This document shows positions 11,608 through 24,904 of a stretch of DNA of 60,000 nucleotides, one piece after another. Position 1 is the stretch's first letter, and every line of letters starts with the position of its first letter. Origin of the DNA: Membranipora membranacea. Taxonomy: Eukaryota; Bryozoa; Gymnolaemata; Cheilostomatida; Membraniporidae. The notes beneath the pieces are model-generated. The model ran no database searches. It was not told the DNA's origin and saw only the letters and a program-made list of their open reading frames with translations. The stretch is from positions 13,580,001 through 13,640,000 of the forward strand of contig OU612065.1 in assembly GCA_914767715.1 (NCBI GenBank), given 5' to 3'. The position numbers and the translations under genes are program-made.

Positions 11608-12922
11608 AGTGAACACTTAAAATTAATCCACTACGTATATACTATTCCTTATTTTGGGGTATTTGGATGTATAACCTCGGCTTAAGCGTACCAATGGGTG
11701 AAGAGGATTGAAAATAGCGTAATTGACTAAACACCTGGTACAAAAATCAAAATTAAATCTTAACATGCTTTAACTGATTCATGAAGTAATAAAAAGATGA
11801 CACTAGTTTATGTTTGACATATGGCTGTACCAAGCAGGCTGTCAAGTATTATATTATTATCATCCACCTGTGGCCTGCAGGGATTGAAATGTCAAAACTA
11901 ATCTCTCGCCAAAAACTGCAACAACCCTGAAGCCAACATGAATATTATCTCAAATTTTGAAATCAATACACTGTCAATAGTTTGCATGAAACTTTTAATT
12001 ACCCTCTCTGCTGACATTTAAAGAACTTGTGTTATCAATTAGGGTCTAGAGTATTGAAACAGTTATGTTATGATAACAGAGTAAGTGTAAGGATATATCC
12101 TTACCCTGTTTTATGATATATCAGTGACATCCAATTGATTTTCCTTACACCACGTTGGTGGCCAAAGACAACTATGACTCCTTCATTGAGGGAGCTAGTG
12201 CTTTGTTCGCTGACTGGCAGCCCTGACAGTGATTCACCCAAACATGTGAGCAGAACAATTTTTGAGGTTAGCTCCGCCAGTTTTTCTGTTGATAAGAAAC
12301 ATATATGTGGGTACCCTCAGACTGTCTGTATATATGATACATCAAACTGCGTACCTGCTTTTATCATTTATCCTCATGATGAAGTTACTCAGTAGAACAA
12401 TACCTTTACCAGGGCACTTGCCATCCAAATTACAGATTTTAGAGACATGACAGTAATTAGCCTGCTACTGTAGAATTTAGAATGTCATAAATTAAATTTG
12501 ATATACAAAAAGTCAAAGGTTGAGTTGTAGTGGTTTGACACATCTGAGAACAATATCTCTAAAATTGAAATCCCTTTCCGAATTACATTTTATCAGATGT
12601 CAAATCTGCATACAAGCTGAAAGTAACAGGTTAGAAGAGCAATAAAATACACATCTAATTTATAAACACTAAGTTACAGTTATATACAATAGTAATTATA
12701 TATCCTGGATGAAGAGAAAATCAGAAATCCATTTTGGATAATAGTGTTGATAGAGAAAATAACCATCTGTAAACTCTGTATAAACCCGAGGTGGAGTGTA
12801 GGATAACAGGACACCAACTTCTTCTAGAACTGACTGCTCACAATATCTTATTCAGGAGGCATGCAGTCATACGCTTGTCGCCTGATCTCATCATATTTTT
12901 GCAAAGTCACTAAAGTGGTTGC
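11608..12922. other. Intergenic region between convergent GPCR and shugoshin genes
   Basis: No supported gene. A perfect 18-bp palindrome (GTAAGGATATATCCTTAC) sits at 12087-12104. Open frames here are short and show no family similarity. Confidence 0.5.
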
Positions 12923-15900
12923 TCAAGACTTCTTCTTGTAATGTTTCTTGTCTGAAATTGTGGAAATAGAGGAAAGGCTTAGCAAGCTGAGTCATAAATA
13001 TAGAATTAAATATTTTTTCTAATTTTATTACATCTCATCATGACACTAAAACTAACTTTAATAAGCTATGAATAGTCAGAGTGACAGGTATAGACTTAAT
13101 ATATTATATGTACTAAGTCTAGGGTGACAGGCCTGAGGTTAGATCTGCTACCCCGAACATACCACTATCCCGAACATAAATTTTGGCACTTCCTACGAGA
13201 TTATTATAACTAAGCTTAATGGTTCGCAACAGCCATGAAACAGTTTGATGAATCAATGGTGCCCAGGCCATTAATAGATTCATCTGATTTGAGATCTTTT
13301 GCACAGGCAAAAATGATAAAGGGAGGGGCAAAATTCCACCAATTTGATGATCTGAATCACATGACAAAAAAGATCTACAATATGAAAATCAGAGATAAGT
13401 GCATTCTTTCAGCAGTCTTAAAATAATACTCGTCACATACTGTTATTTGACAGTTAGTTTGTATTGACATCAAAATTAACACCAATATGACACGTGCTCG
13501 CAAAGCTAAGATACACAGAATGCTGCCAATCTAAGTTAAAAACCACAGAGAGACAAAACAGTGTGTGAGATTGACATGAGTTTTTTAACTGACTCAGCTG
13601 AGAAATTTTTTTCTATCTCTGAACAATGTTATCTAACTTACCTTTAGGATTAGCGTAGATATCCACATTACCATATAGTGTAGAGGTACCAGGATCACCT
13701 CGTCTCAACTTCCTGTCAATCGTAAATATCCAGAATAATTTAATACGACAAGATATGGAAACACTGAGCTCGATGACTCATATGACCCTGTATAACACCG
13801 GAGGTTACTATTTAATAGTGATGGCACCTTTACCAACTACAAGAACCGCAATACAAGAATATGAGAGAGCCAATTTTCCTCTTGTGACTTGGGAGAGATT
13901 AATGGTACAAATAACTGTTCATACATTTAAAAACGGATGAAGCAGTTTATACCTTGACCACACAATGTCTAGGGGACATTATATATAACCATTTCTCTGA
14001 GCGAAGACCGCGTGTTTACATCAAAAGTCACAATCTTGAAAACAATGATTGGGACGTGGTGTGATTTCAATTAGGTCTATACAACACCATTTATACGGCA
14101 AAAATACATAGAATGATGCAGTAACATAATACATATATTATTTACGTTTTGGCTACAGATGTATCATGACTCATATATGGCATATAATAACATTGATATA
14201 ATGGTCTAGAAGGTATATCAGCATTATACAACAGAATTTTTAGAGATTTCAAATGGCCATTTCATCACATGATTTCCTTCAATTTGAAACTTTGACAGGA
14301 ATTTTTTTTCTATTGCATACATACAATGGATAAATGATAGAAGACTTTTTGATTCAATTAGCTGTCACTTTTTACTGAATTCTTTTTATATGAAACAGGA
14401 ATCGGACCTAATCATTATGAATTGCATTTCCAAAGCAACATTATGAGGACATGGGTCTGTCACATTCAAATTAAAGATAATTCCAGATCGGTGAGAAAAC
14501 TTGTGGCAATCTAAGACGATAAAATACTGCTGAATCAATCAGTGGTGAGGTTTTTGTGCCCGTTTGACGTTGTAATAACTGATAGTTTTTATATCCATAG
14601 TGCTGCTGTGTATAGTACTATCAGAGACTATAGATATCTATAGTCTCTGGTACTATTTAGTGCAACATAGTAATAGCTGGCAGCTGTGGTTATGGTTTTA
14701 TATAAGTGTTTTCCTGAACTTTTGGTGGCATTGATGTTTTAGCAACACCATAAAGTGGCTTTCATCTAAAGTGGCCAAACAGACTGTGGTGGTCATAAAC
14801 AAACTGAAGAGAGGCGGCAAATTTCAGTCAGCATTGGAATGGTACTAGTGAACTAGCAGATATCTGCTAAAATCAACGCATCATTGAAATACCATTTTAA
14901 TAAGTAGCGATGATAAAATTGAGAAAACCTGTCAAACTTTTAACACATACATTGCTGTGCATATTTGACACACTCATAAATTGTCAGATGTTTGTGATCA
15001 TTTTGTCTATTTTCGTATCATTCTACACTTTATATGGAGCACCCAGATGTGTCTCAGCTTTTGACAGATTTTATTATATTTTGAGGTCATTCTTGCATCA
15101 TGAAAGAGCCTAAGGGGTTCAATTTTGATATAAAATAGAAATATTGGAATGTGCTGAATAATATCTGTATGTTGCAAATAAACTGCTCCAAAAAATAGTC
15201 AGTGTGAATCTAGATTTTTTGAGTGAAGTATCTAATAACCATGTTTGCATTTCAAGCACTGTTTCTGAAGTGAGAGTAGTGGTAAGGTAATTTTATACAA
15301 GTAAGTTAATGGTGCCTGTTGAGTAGGTGGGCATGGGTCTATTGTCCAAAACTTATTTGATCCTCTTACCCTCCGAGTGACGGCTCTTTGAAGCAGATAT
15401 TAGCTGCAGCTCTTCGAGCTCTTCTTGGAGCACTTGATCTGTAACGAGAAATAAATCAGACAGGAATTACATAACACATCATAGAATAACATTATTAAAT
15501 ATTCTATAATAATTACATCTTCTGGTTACAGTATTAATCACAGCCAGGTTACATTCTAGCATTCAGATTTAGGATAAGGAAGCCTCGGGCAAGTTTAGGA
15601 AACAGCCGTGCCAGGCAGAGCCACAACAATTTCGTTTATTAAACTGTCAAGCTAAATGTAAACATTTTAATTACGCATCACGCCGAAACTTCCACAGCAT
15701 AAATTTTAAATCAGGTCACAATAACTTTGACTGTGAAAAGCACACAGGGGCATATATAATTCATTTCAGCGTCTGTGATAGCATCAACAAGTGCTAATTA
15801 AGGAGGTATGAGACAAGGCTACACCCTACAGGAGACCTCCTAATAATAGCATCTCTCTCAAGTCGGAATGCCCTCATAAATCAAGCTGGATGATTTGGTC

Positions 15901-18900
15901 TCCGCTTGATTGTATAATACATCTATGACATGTGGAGTATTTTGAAGTTTCCAAATATTGCCTATCTGGCTGCCAGATCCTGAATGGTCACAGACCACCA
16001 CAAGATATTTGTCCACGAGTTTTACATTTCTATTATAATGATGACAATCCAATCCTGATAATCCTAATTTAATATTCACTCATGTCAAGATGACAAAGAT
16101 GTTCAATAAGACCCTGATCTATATCCTCCCTTCCCTATCCTTGATAATGACTTGTTATAACTTCAGATCTAATCATCAGACAGTTAGAAAACAGAAGCAT
16201 CAACTGAGGTTTTAATTTAGCAGACAATTCATAAATTAATGGCATCGATATCATAATCCCATATTTCGCACCTAAAAACACCCCCTCACCCCTGTCAAGT
16301 TGCTTGACCATGTAACATGGGACTTAAAGGAATAACTCATAGCTTCAATACACAATTCAAAAAGCTGTTCTACAGATTCCTTGTGCAAGGTCAAAGCTAC
16401 CTGCATACCAAATAATTATACACTTTAGTGCAATCTCTATTTTGTGACAGAGTTCACCTGCTCCCTCCAGGGAGGGTGGGATATACTCCCTCCCACCCTC
16501 CCTGCTCCCACATACTTACTCATCTGTCTGCGGTTCCTCTTGAGACATGTGCTGATCTTCCTCACCCTGTCGCAGCTTCAGTTCAATATCTACAGGTTGA
16601 AGAGAAAAGGCTACCAGTATATTTCCTAATATGCTTCAAAGTTCCACTGTGGGTTAGTTAGGGATAGTCAAAAGTTATACGTGATCAACATTGTCTAGCA
16701 TGATAAATATTTGTAAACTTGCCAACGCTTTGTCATCTTCACAGCCGCCTCAATTTATAATCAAAATTGCTACAAAAATGCCTGTGATTAAATCCTTAGT
16801 ATAACCGATATAAAAGGGTACAATTTAAACTACCATTCAGTTTTTTTTGCAGCACAACCACTAATCAAAATGATGAACCATTAACATATATATATACAAT
16901 ATAATAATAATAATACAAAAATATAATTCTGATTGAATCTACAACCTTACCTTCACACTGCTGAGATATAGCTGATATGTCTTTAGTCAAAGTATCGTCA
17001 TCAGAGACAGCATTGAGATCAACATCAGTCAGTGAGAGGTTAGCTGTCGCTGAAGCTGCAGGGCTCACACCCAAATTTGTTCTTCCTCGCCTTTTATTTA
17101 TCTGGATGGGAGTTGCCTCCTCCAATTGGAGGCTGTATTTGTGTGAGGTAGTGCCTTTGGACTTAGTTACAGTGACTTGCTGCAGTCTAGGAGACATAGT
17201 AGTCGGAGTATTCTCAGCGCCATTATCTAACTGTTCAGATTGTGCCCTTGGCTTCTTGCCACCTTTCTTTTTCTGTGTACGCTTAGGCTTGCTCTGTTTG
17301 AGCTTCTTGTTACCTGGTTCACTTGTCTCGCTAGCCACAGACTCTCTGTCACTCTCAGTTTCTGTTGTATGATCTACAACAGGATTCCTGTTCCTAATAG
17401 ACTTGGCAGTCAATTTAATTTTTCTTTTTTTACTTTTCCCATCTTGGCTTACAATAGAATCAGTTTCTGAGAGGCTGATCTTGTCCATTGGTTCAGAATG
17501 TGCGGTCTCTTCATTGTCTGTCAATTCATGCGATGAGCTCACAAAAGCATCATAAGAAACAATCTCTTTCTTGGAGACCTGGTCTTTCCTACCCTTTTTA
17601 CTTTTGTGCGGTTTTGTTTCCACATTTGTTTCCTCATTGTCTGTCAATTCATGTGATGAGCTCACAACAGCATCATTAGAAACCATCTCTTTTTTGGGGA
17701 CTTGGTCTTTCCTTCCCTTTTTACTTTTGTGTGGTTTTGTTTCCGCACCTGTTCTGTTTTCTGTTGGCTGAGTTTCCTCATGTTGAGTGATTGTGATAGT
17801 TTTTCTGCCCCGCTTTGTTGTAGGTGCATCTTTTACTTCATCTTCTGAAAATTCCGCTGCACTAGAGCTTTCAGTTCTATTGCCTACAGTACGAGTTTTT
17901 CTACCCTTGGCTTTTCGTTCTGCGTTCATAGGCTTATCGCGTTTATTAGCCTCCTGTTTCTCTCTCAATGAATGCAGAGCTTGCGTGAAATCTACAGTGC
18001 TAGAGATTGACAGATCGAATGGGTCTTTAGACTTTGCTTCGGGAGGGGGAGGAGTACATTCAAAGTCAAACTCACTGGTTTTAACCACAACTTCTTGTGG
18101 CTTCTGAAAGAAATAATAAAAGAGAAATTTATTGTCTTTTGTCTAGTGAATATTGAGCTAGCTTGGAAACACAGTACATATAAAGTAGCGTGTTAACATT
18201 GATAAGAATACAGTTCAACTCTGTAATTACCAATAATTCGACTTTGGCGCCTCTTCACAATGACATAAAACACTTTTGTCTTCTCTTACCAGTTTTGCCT
18301 TCTTCTTTCTGCCTTTAGTGCGTACAGGCCCACCATCACGACCTGCTACATTAACTTTGACCTGACCGGCTTTCCATTGAATCTCCATTTGTCTTACAGG
18401 GGGCTCCTCGACATCAGACTGAGCTTTAGCCTGAGAAGAGGACTTCTTTGCCGGGCTCGGCTCAGGAGCATAGTCTGGGTCTGTGTCATCATCAAGATCT
18501 GGGACGTCATCTGCTTGAGACATATTGTAAGAGATAGCATGTTATCACATGTATACATCCTTGAGCAAGTTCAGGTGTATTGTTATAATAAAATGAAATT
18601 AGTGAGCGGGCGTAGATAACGATCACCGCTTAACAGAGAAGCATCGAGCGACTTGACATGTAAAATGTACACTGTAATACAAGATTGCATGTTTGCATAT
18701 CCATCTATTACGCACCGTCTCAGAGTGTCATAATGACTTGCGCGCGGGTCATACAGGGACCTCTTGATTATAATATCCAATTACAACTAAGCGCAGGAAA
18801 AACTTTAAGTGAGTTCCCTGGTGACATAAATAAACACGTGACTCATGTACACAGAGAAACAACATGGGCTGAAACACTACAAAAGCGTCAAATAACACGA

Positions 18901-21900
18901 TTGGCCTTACCCCTATCTTCCTTCGTTTCATTGATGCTGCCTTCACTTTCTGCCACTGTTTCAGTCTCTCCCTCATTAGCAGCCTGTCAGAACATAATCA
19001 AGTTTACTTGCAAAATTAGTAGCGTGTCAATTAGGTTTAGGACAGTTTCTTAGCAATAACTCCTTATATATCATTTGTACCGAAAAAAAGAAAAATTATA
19101 GTGCAGAAAGTTTCTGATAAGGCCTCTTCCTCTATTAGCTTATATATCACATGGCCCTTCTGAAGTTAGAGCACTTGACAGGCTGATAAATCTAGAATAA
19201 CATGGTATGCTTATCATTGAGTCGGCAATCCGCCAATCTTTCACATTCCATCTCACATGACAAAGTGAGGATTAAGAATTCTTGACAGGAGTTCTCCATA
19301 GATGTGGGTGACAGTTAACCTCATTATATTAATTTATAAACAGTTGCTAAAAAGACTTACGCCCAAATGAGATAATATCAATTTACATAACACATCATTT
19401 TTGACAAAGTGTGGGCAAAGTTGACGGACTATGCGTAACCAATCCAATTTTTTTTATAATATTGAATCATAATAATAGAGTCGTATTGAATAAGTGACAT
19501 GGGTACATTTGATAATATCCTACCATTTCTATATCAGTTAGGCCGTCTTCTATGTCAGACACGGATGAGTTCGCCTACATATAGAAGAAAATTATGGAAT
19601 GTTACAAACAGATATGACACCTGGGTAATTCAGGTCTACCCACAAAATTATAGTGTTTGCTAGACAGCATAATCCACTTCAAAAAGCCTGTAATTTGAGG
19701 TAATTCTGAATTCTTATGTGCCATTTGTTAGCCATAACTGTTACGATTCAAGTGCATCAGCCACCAATAACAAATTTTCTTCATGGGCATAATGTCACGC
19801 AAACATAAAAATAGATAATGCAGTATTCAGAAACAGAATAAATATTAATATTAATTAAATATGATCATAATGATGAAAACCCCTCGCTGCTGCTATCTCC
19901 TAAAAACTAGCCTTCATAAACCTGCTCAGTTGTTGTCATATACATGTCTAAAAAGAGATTGTGTACACATAACGGGAAAACAAACACAGGACCTCTCACT
20001 TGACAGCTATAGAAGTGATCATCGTTGGTCTATGATATTGAATCTAATCCTCTTATGGTATTATATAACTGGGGAGATAGTTTAAAATTATGATCCCACT
20101 TACCACGAGTAGGGAGTCGTCCTCATGATTTACCATATCAGAAGTATGATCTTTGATACAGTAAGTACCGCGCCTGGATGCCCTTCGAGCTCGACCGCCC
20201 ATATCTGGCTCACCGTCCTCAGATTGAGAAGCCTGGAAAATTAAGTAGCAGATAAAGTTAGATCAATAGACATAATCTAAAAATAAAATATATCGTAAAA
20301 TCATAATAATCTCAGACACGCTCAATCTGCTGAATCACAGACAAGGAAAAAAGGCAACTACCCCTGGCATATACTCATGACTCACATCGAGAATTTCATC
20401 GCATTTCTTATAAAAGCTATGATGACGATGAGGAAAACTTCCTCCACTTACACTGTAATCAGAGACAAAATTACTGAATAAAGTACGCTAAGAAAAGGGT
20501 GATCAAGCATTGCAATACTTATGTCTTCAACTATTGGCTATGACAAACACACATATGTCACAACAGGATACTTTGCTCCACTCACTTTTGGTTCACTGAA
20601 GATTTTAGGAGGTGAAAGTTGAATGAAGAATTTTTCGGCTGCCCCATCTAACACCGCTTGTGTATGCAAGTCTTCGCTATTACCGGCCTTGATGAACCTG
20701 GTTTGGCGTCTTGATCTGCTGAGCACAGTGGAGTTTTCAGCAGCTGCCAATTTTCTTGCTTCCTCCAAGGCATATTTACTGTAAACAGTTGTGAATAAAT
20801 GTCAGAAAGGATGTGCAATTGGCTCACCAATACAGGAAATCTATGCAGATAAGCTTTTCTATCACCTTGTTACAATATTGCAACTGCAGTCTGTATAGAC
20901 ATAAGCCTGCTTTTTTTTCCTGAAGTCCCAAGTGAACCCAAATCACCGTACTCATACGAGTGTACAATAACTAACCTGCCAACAGGGATCTCATCATAAG
21001 GTACGATACTCTCAGCGGCTTGTTCAGTAGTTGTCTCCTCCACATAATCAGAATTACTAGCAGTGACATCTGTGACAGGTGTCCTGGATATGACAGGTGA
21101 GTGAACCACCGGACCATGTGAGACCCTCTCAGGCGGGATATCATTCTCTCCAGGAGACTGACATGTTGGAGCAGCAGCTGCTGATATCAATGGCTCGAGT
21201 AGTTTGACAGCTGAAACATAAAACAAAAAAATATACATTTATAACTGTCAACAGAACAAGTATAGAAAAAGCACAAGCAGCAAAAGAAGAAAATAAAGAT
21301 TTTGCCCATTATACCATAACATAACTACTCAGGATGCCCTTAGTCGTAAGCAAAACTTTCTCTTATTCTTTCCTAAATGGTTAAAAAAAATCTCACCATT
21401 TTCAGCTCTGTCTGCTTTACGACGCTTACTCCTTGACACTGTATATGATTTCCTTGTTATTGCTTTACTTTCCTCCGATGACTCAGAAGTGACTTCTTGT
21501 TCAGATGACTTCTCATCTGCATCTTCTCCACAGATATCACTGTTGGCCTGGGTAGACAGCCTCTTCGATTCTGGAGAAATATATTGAGAATCGGCATTGG
21601 ATACTCCAACCTTAGCAGTTCAAAATCATGTGCCTTTATTATTTTCAATGATACAGCGATTTTTTATAAAGAAATCATTGATGCTCTAGTATATCATTGC
21701 CTACCTCTCATAGTTCTGCGTTTACTTCTTGTAAGGGTAGCAGGGGGAGAGTCATCTTTCGATGATCTGGACACTTCTTTTGGCCCCAGAGATTCTCTGC
21801 GGAGACTAGACTTTCGCTTTGACTCAGCTGCTTCACTCACTGAGATGTAAAAAATTATTAGATAACTTTCCACAGATTTTTAATAATACAATAGTACGGA

Positions 21901-24900
21901 ATTAGAAGGTATCTGACTATACTTGCAGACATTCAAAGATTAGTGCAAAGCACTTCATACCCACATACATGCAGTATTCACTGTGAAACACAAACAGTGC
22001 CAGCTAAGAATACTCACCAATGGAAAGTCTGCTTTCATAATCATCTTCCAAAGAGGGAAGCTGGGAGAAGCCTTCTATATCTGTACTCACAGACAGGTCA
22101 TCAATGGCTGCTGTGGTAGCAGTCTGCTGCTCATGAATATTAGACGAAGGATATACACACCTGGCAAGAAAAAGCATAACCAATCAACAGAACCTATATT
22201 CTCACAAAAATTGAAGAGTTGCTTACTCTCTGAACATAGGGTTCAGAGAGGAAGCAACTCCAAGTTGTTAGAATGTGGTTTTTTTGGGGAAGGTGTGTTT
22301 AAGCACTTTTTTACTTTAAGTGTTACGGGTTAATTTGAACCGCTATGTGTTATGTAAAAGTATACCTTAACATTGATGCTACAGATATACTAAACATGTA
22401 AATACAAGATAGTTCATTGTATGACGCCATGGTAAGAGAGTAGTTGGGTTACAAACCTCTTTTTTCCCGAATTGGCAGGTCGTGAGAATTGATCAGGGGT
22501 ACACATCTGTGTAAATTCAAGTGTATCCTTCACTATCTCATCGATGTCTTTAATATGTTGATGATCACACATAACTATTACATCATGGACCTCATCTCCG
22601 GCCATGTGCAGCATATTTGCTGCTGATTGCAACTTCATTTTAAATCTGTCCATTCTCAGCTGCAAAATACCATAAAATATAAGTAATAACGTAATCTAAT
22701 TGCAATCCAGAAACTTCTGTCGGGAGTACATTTCAGTTTTAATTCAGTGACAGTGATGCCAATCAAGATGGATGAATAAAGTAAACAGTAGATTGTGAAC
22801 ACAGACATGGGGTTAAATCTATACTTCCACAAACCTTCATTCGTCGTCCGATCTCCATCTCTACAGCTTCACTAGAGTCATCTGTCAGTCTTCTTAGTAC
22901 TGATATCTTAGCTGTTTGCTCCTTAGGATGAAATATAAGTTAATAAAATAAATACAAGCAGCCCTTAGGGATCTCAGTTTACTGACGATAATACAAAATT
23001 AAAAACAATAATACATAATTGTTATATCTGTTCGGTCTCTTCAAAACATTATAAGAGCAACAACAGCCTCATTATTGAAAGTCAAGGTGAGAGCAAGCTT
23101 TTTTGTAGGAGATTTAAATGTTATTATATTTATCTGATGGAAACAATGATGAAGCATTATAGACTCGTATACCTGTTTTTCTTGTTCTAGCTCGAGAACT
23201 TTCCGAGCCAATGCTGCCGTATCCTGCTTACTGAGATCCAGAGCTTTAGCCAGGTTCTTGTTGTTTGCCTTCAGAGACTGTTTATACATTATGCTGGAGT
23301 TGGCTGGTATAAATATATAGCGCATCAGCGTTGTGTAATGAATAACATATAATAAAATGAGGAATATACTTGTTTCATTCAGTGGTGAGTTTCTCAAAAT
23401 TATGGCCGAGACATTAGCGAGGAACATCGGGGTCCGGCAGTGTTTATGTGAAGGTTAAAACTTTGAGTGTACTGTGCTCCTTCACTTGGTACAGCAATGT
23501 TACGTAAATTTAGACACGTAAAAGAAGTTCCACCTGTTATGTTTTACACAAAATCAGGTACTGCTTCTTTGCAAAATTACTGTCAACGATGTTGAAATGA
23601 TCTCATAGGCTACAAAAAGATACCCTCTGGGGCCCACAGCTCAAATAAGGAGAAAGGGTCTTTTCTTGGTTTCTATTTACATTTTTCCCAACCAACATAT
23701 CTACAGCGAGCGTAGAACAACCTTTTTATTTTGCAGTCCCATAATATGATAATGTTGGTCCACCGGCTTAAACTACTACTGCTACTCAGGCAAATTTGTG
23801 CTCATTGAATTCTGTTTAACTCCAAGGTAACTAATTGAGACTTTAATCTCAGAATTGTCACCTATTGGGCAAATAATTTGCACAAACTGATCTTCAAAAT
23901 CAGGGCATGAAATCTAATTCAATAATTTCCATTTAAGTAAGACGGGTAACTACGTCATATGATAGGCCTACACATGATAATTAATTTCATACCCTAATTT
24001 TGACAATCAGTTTGTGCAAATTATTTGCTCATTAGGTGACAATGCTGAGATCGCAGCCTCATTTTATTAGTTTTGAGCTATATAGAATTCAGTAAGCACA
24101 CATTTGGCTGTGTGGTAGCAGTGGTTTAAGGTCCAATTGATACAGCGGGTTGAAAATGTCATTCATTATATGAATGAAACTTACCATTTGCACCACTGGC
24201 AGCGAGCAACTTATTAGCGGCAGCATTTCTTCTATTTCCTCCTCCCCTAACGATATTTCTGCTGAGTTTTGCGACCGGTGTTGTGAAAAACTTTTTCTTT
24301 TCGGGATTGCCCTACAAACATGAGACAAAATCATAGCATTCACCATCCATGTGGATCTGATCAGCACCAGCTAAAAAACAATGCCAACTCCCAGGAAACA
24401 GGTTGTCTTTCTAAGGGGGCCTACCAATCAATCTTTTTCCAATAAAAAAGAAGTCCGCCAATTCAAACCACATATCAGGAATGCATCAAGCAACAAATGT
24501 TTCACACCAACATTTGAGCTGGTAAGTTCTAGCTATCTATCTTATTACACTGTTTGATGAAACCATTCTTTCCATTCATAGCATATCATCATTCATAAAT
24601 TAAAGAAAATCATATCATAGCATTAAATCATTAAACATATATTATATATATACAACAACAATAATAAGGGCTAGCAGTAATATTAGGCTAGTCCATACTA
24701 TCATAAAGCATAGGCATCTACTCTAGAGTTAGTTACATGCAGCATGTATACTTTGCCAATGTGCATGATGGATAATGGCGAACTACTATTACAGTAACCG
24801 TAACAAGACAAACTAAACAAGCTACCTAGTACTATAGGATAGTATATCTATGAACTACTACTCACCACCAAAGCAGCAGATTCACTTCCCTTTCCTTCCG

Positions 24901-24904
24901 ACAT
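12923..24904 (-). CDS. SGO1: Shugoshin, centromeric cohesin protector, complete, 19 exons, 1111 aa
   Basis: Exons in transcript order: 24904-24866, 24311-24185, 23303-23173, 22921-22835, 22659-22457, 22160-22018, 21839-21705, 21570-21397, 21210-20976, 20778-20586, 20232-20104, 19574-19524, 18983-18911, 18513-18290, 18103-16951, 16589-16520, 15438-15370, 13712-13642, 12951-12923. Lengths sum to 3336 nt. The N-terminal coiled coil (about 57-150) has the family pattern MYKQSLKANNKNLAKALDL, the region that in known shugoshins dimerises and binds PP2A-B56. The C-terminal SGO motif is at about 1061-1085: RRAAANICFKEPSLGGKLRR, matching the family form with KEPSL and KLRR. In known shugoshins this motif binds phosphorylated histone H2A at centromeres. 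The 500-odd residues between are Ser/Lys/Glu-rich and look disordered, with one 41-residue duplication. The tail ends KKHYKKKS. The SGO1/SGO2 split is vertebrate, so the symbol is only the family name. Middle exons have little family support beyond phase and composition. Confidence 0.88.
14615..14656. mobile_element. Palindromic mini-element copy 2 with 7-bp direct repeats
   Basis: The core at 14622-14649 is a perfect 28-bp palindrome with the same CAGAGACTATAG...CTATAGTCTCTG ends as the copy at 9601-9632. It is bounded by GTACTAT on both sides (14615-14621, 14650-14656). It lies in the shugoshin intron 13713-15369. Confidence 0.72.
16458..16509. repeat. G/C-rich hairpin with 8-bp flanking direct repeats in shugoshin intron
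   Basis: The arms CAGGGAGGGTGGGA (16468-16481) and its exact reverse complement (16491-16504) form a 14-bp stem. CTGCTCCC occurs on both sides (16458-16465 and 16502-16509). The right copy overlaps the right arm, and low complexity makes chance similarity possible. Confidence 0.5.
17517..17744 (-). repeat. 123-bp in-frame tandem duplication inside the large shugoshin exon
   Basis: Unit 1 (17517-17639) and unit 2 (17640 to about 17744) are nearly identical for about 105 bp. They encode two copies of a 41-residue block containing TKPHKSKKGRKDQV and SSSHELTDNEET. The period of 123 bp keeps the frame. The few differences suggest a fairly recent duplication. Confidence 0.85.
22216..22260. repeat. 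20-bp hairpin in shugoshin intron
   Basis: The arms 22216-22235 and 22241-22260 match at 19 of 20 positions around a 5-bp loop. The ends GAGTTGC/GCAACTC recur in another inverted repeat at 58355-58382. Confidence 0.65.
23791..24106. mobile_element. Foldback (long inverted repeat) element of about 315 bp in shugoshin intron 2
   Basis: The left arm 23791-23921 and right arm 23976-24106 are imperfect reverse complements over about 130 bp, separated by about 54 bp. The best block includes GCAAATAATTTGCACAAACT in the left arm and its exact complement in the right. There is no coding capacity, so it looks like a non-autonomous foldback or MITE-type insertion. I see no clear target-site duplication. 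Confidence 0.7.

Noticed and set aside
12135-12395. 86-codon plus-strand ORF between the GPCR and shugoshin
   Set aside because: No recognisable motif and no splice chain; length is within chance for this composition.
16977-18107. Several plus-strand ORFs opposite the large shugoshin exon
   Set aside because: Antisense shadows of a Ser/Lys/Glu-rich coding sequence.
20362-20452. Possible extra shugoshin exon
   Set aside because: Splice-like ends exist, but its only long open frame does not fit the phase of the neighbouring exons, whereas joining 20586 directly to 20232 keeps the frame.
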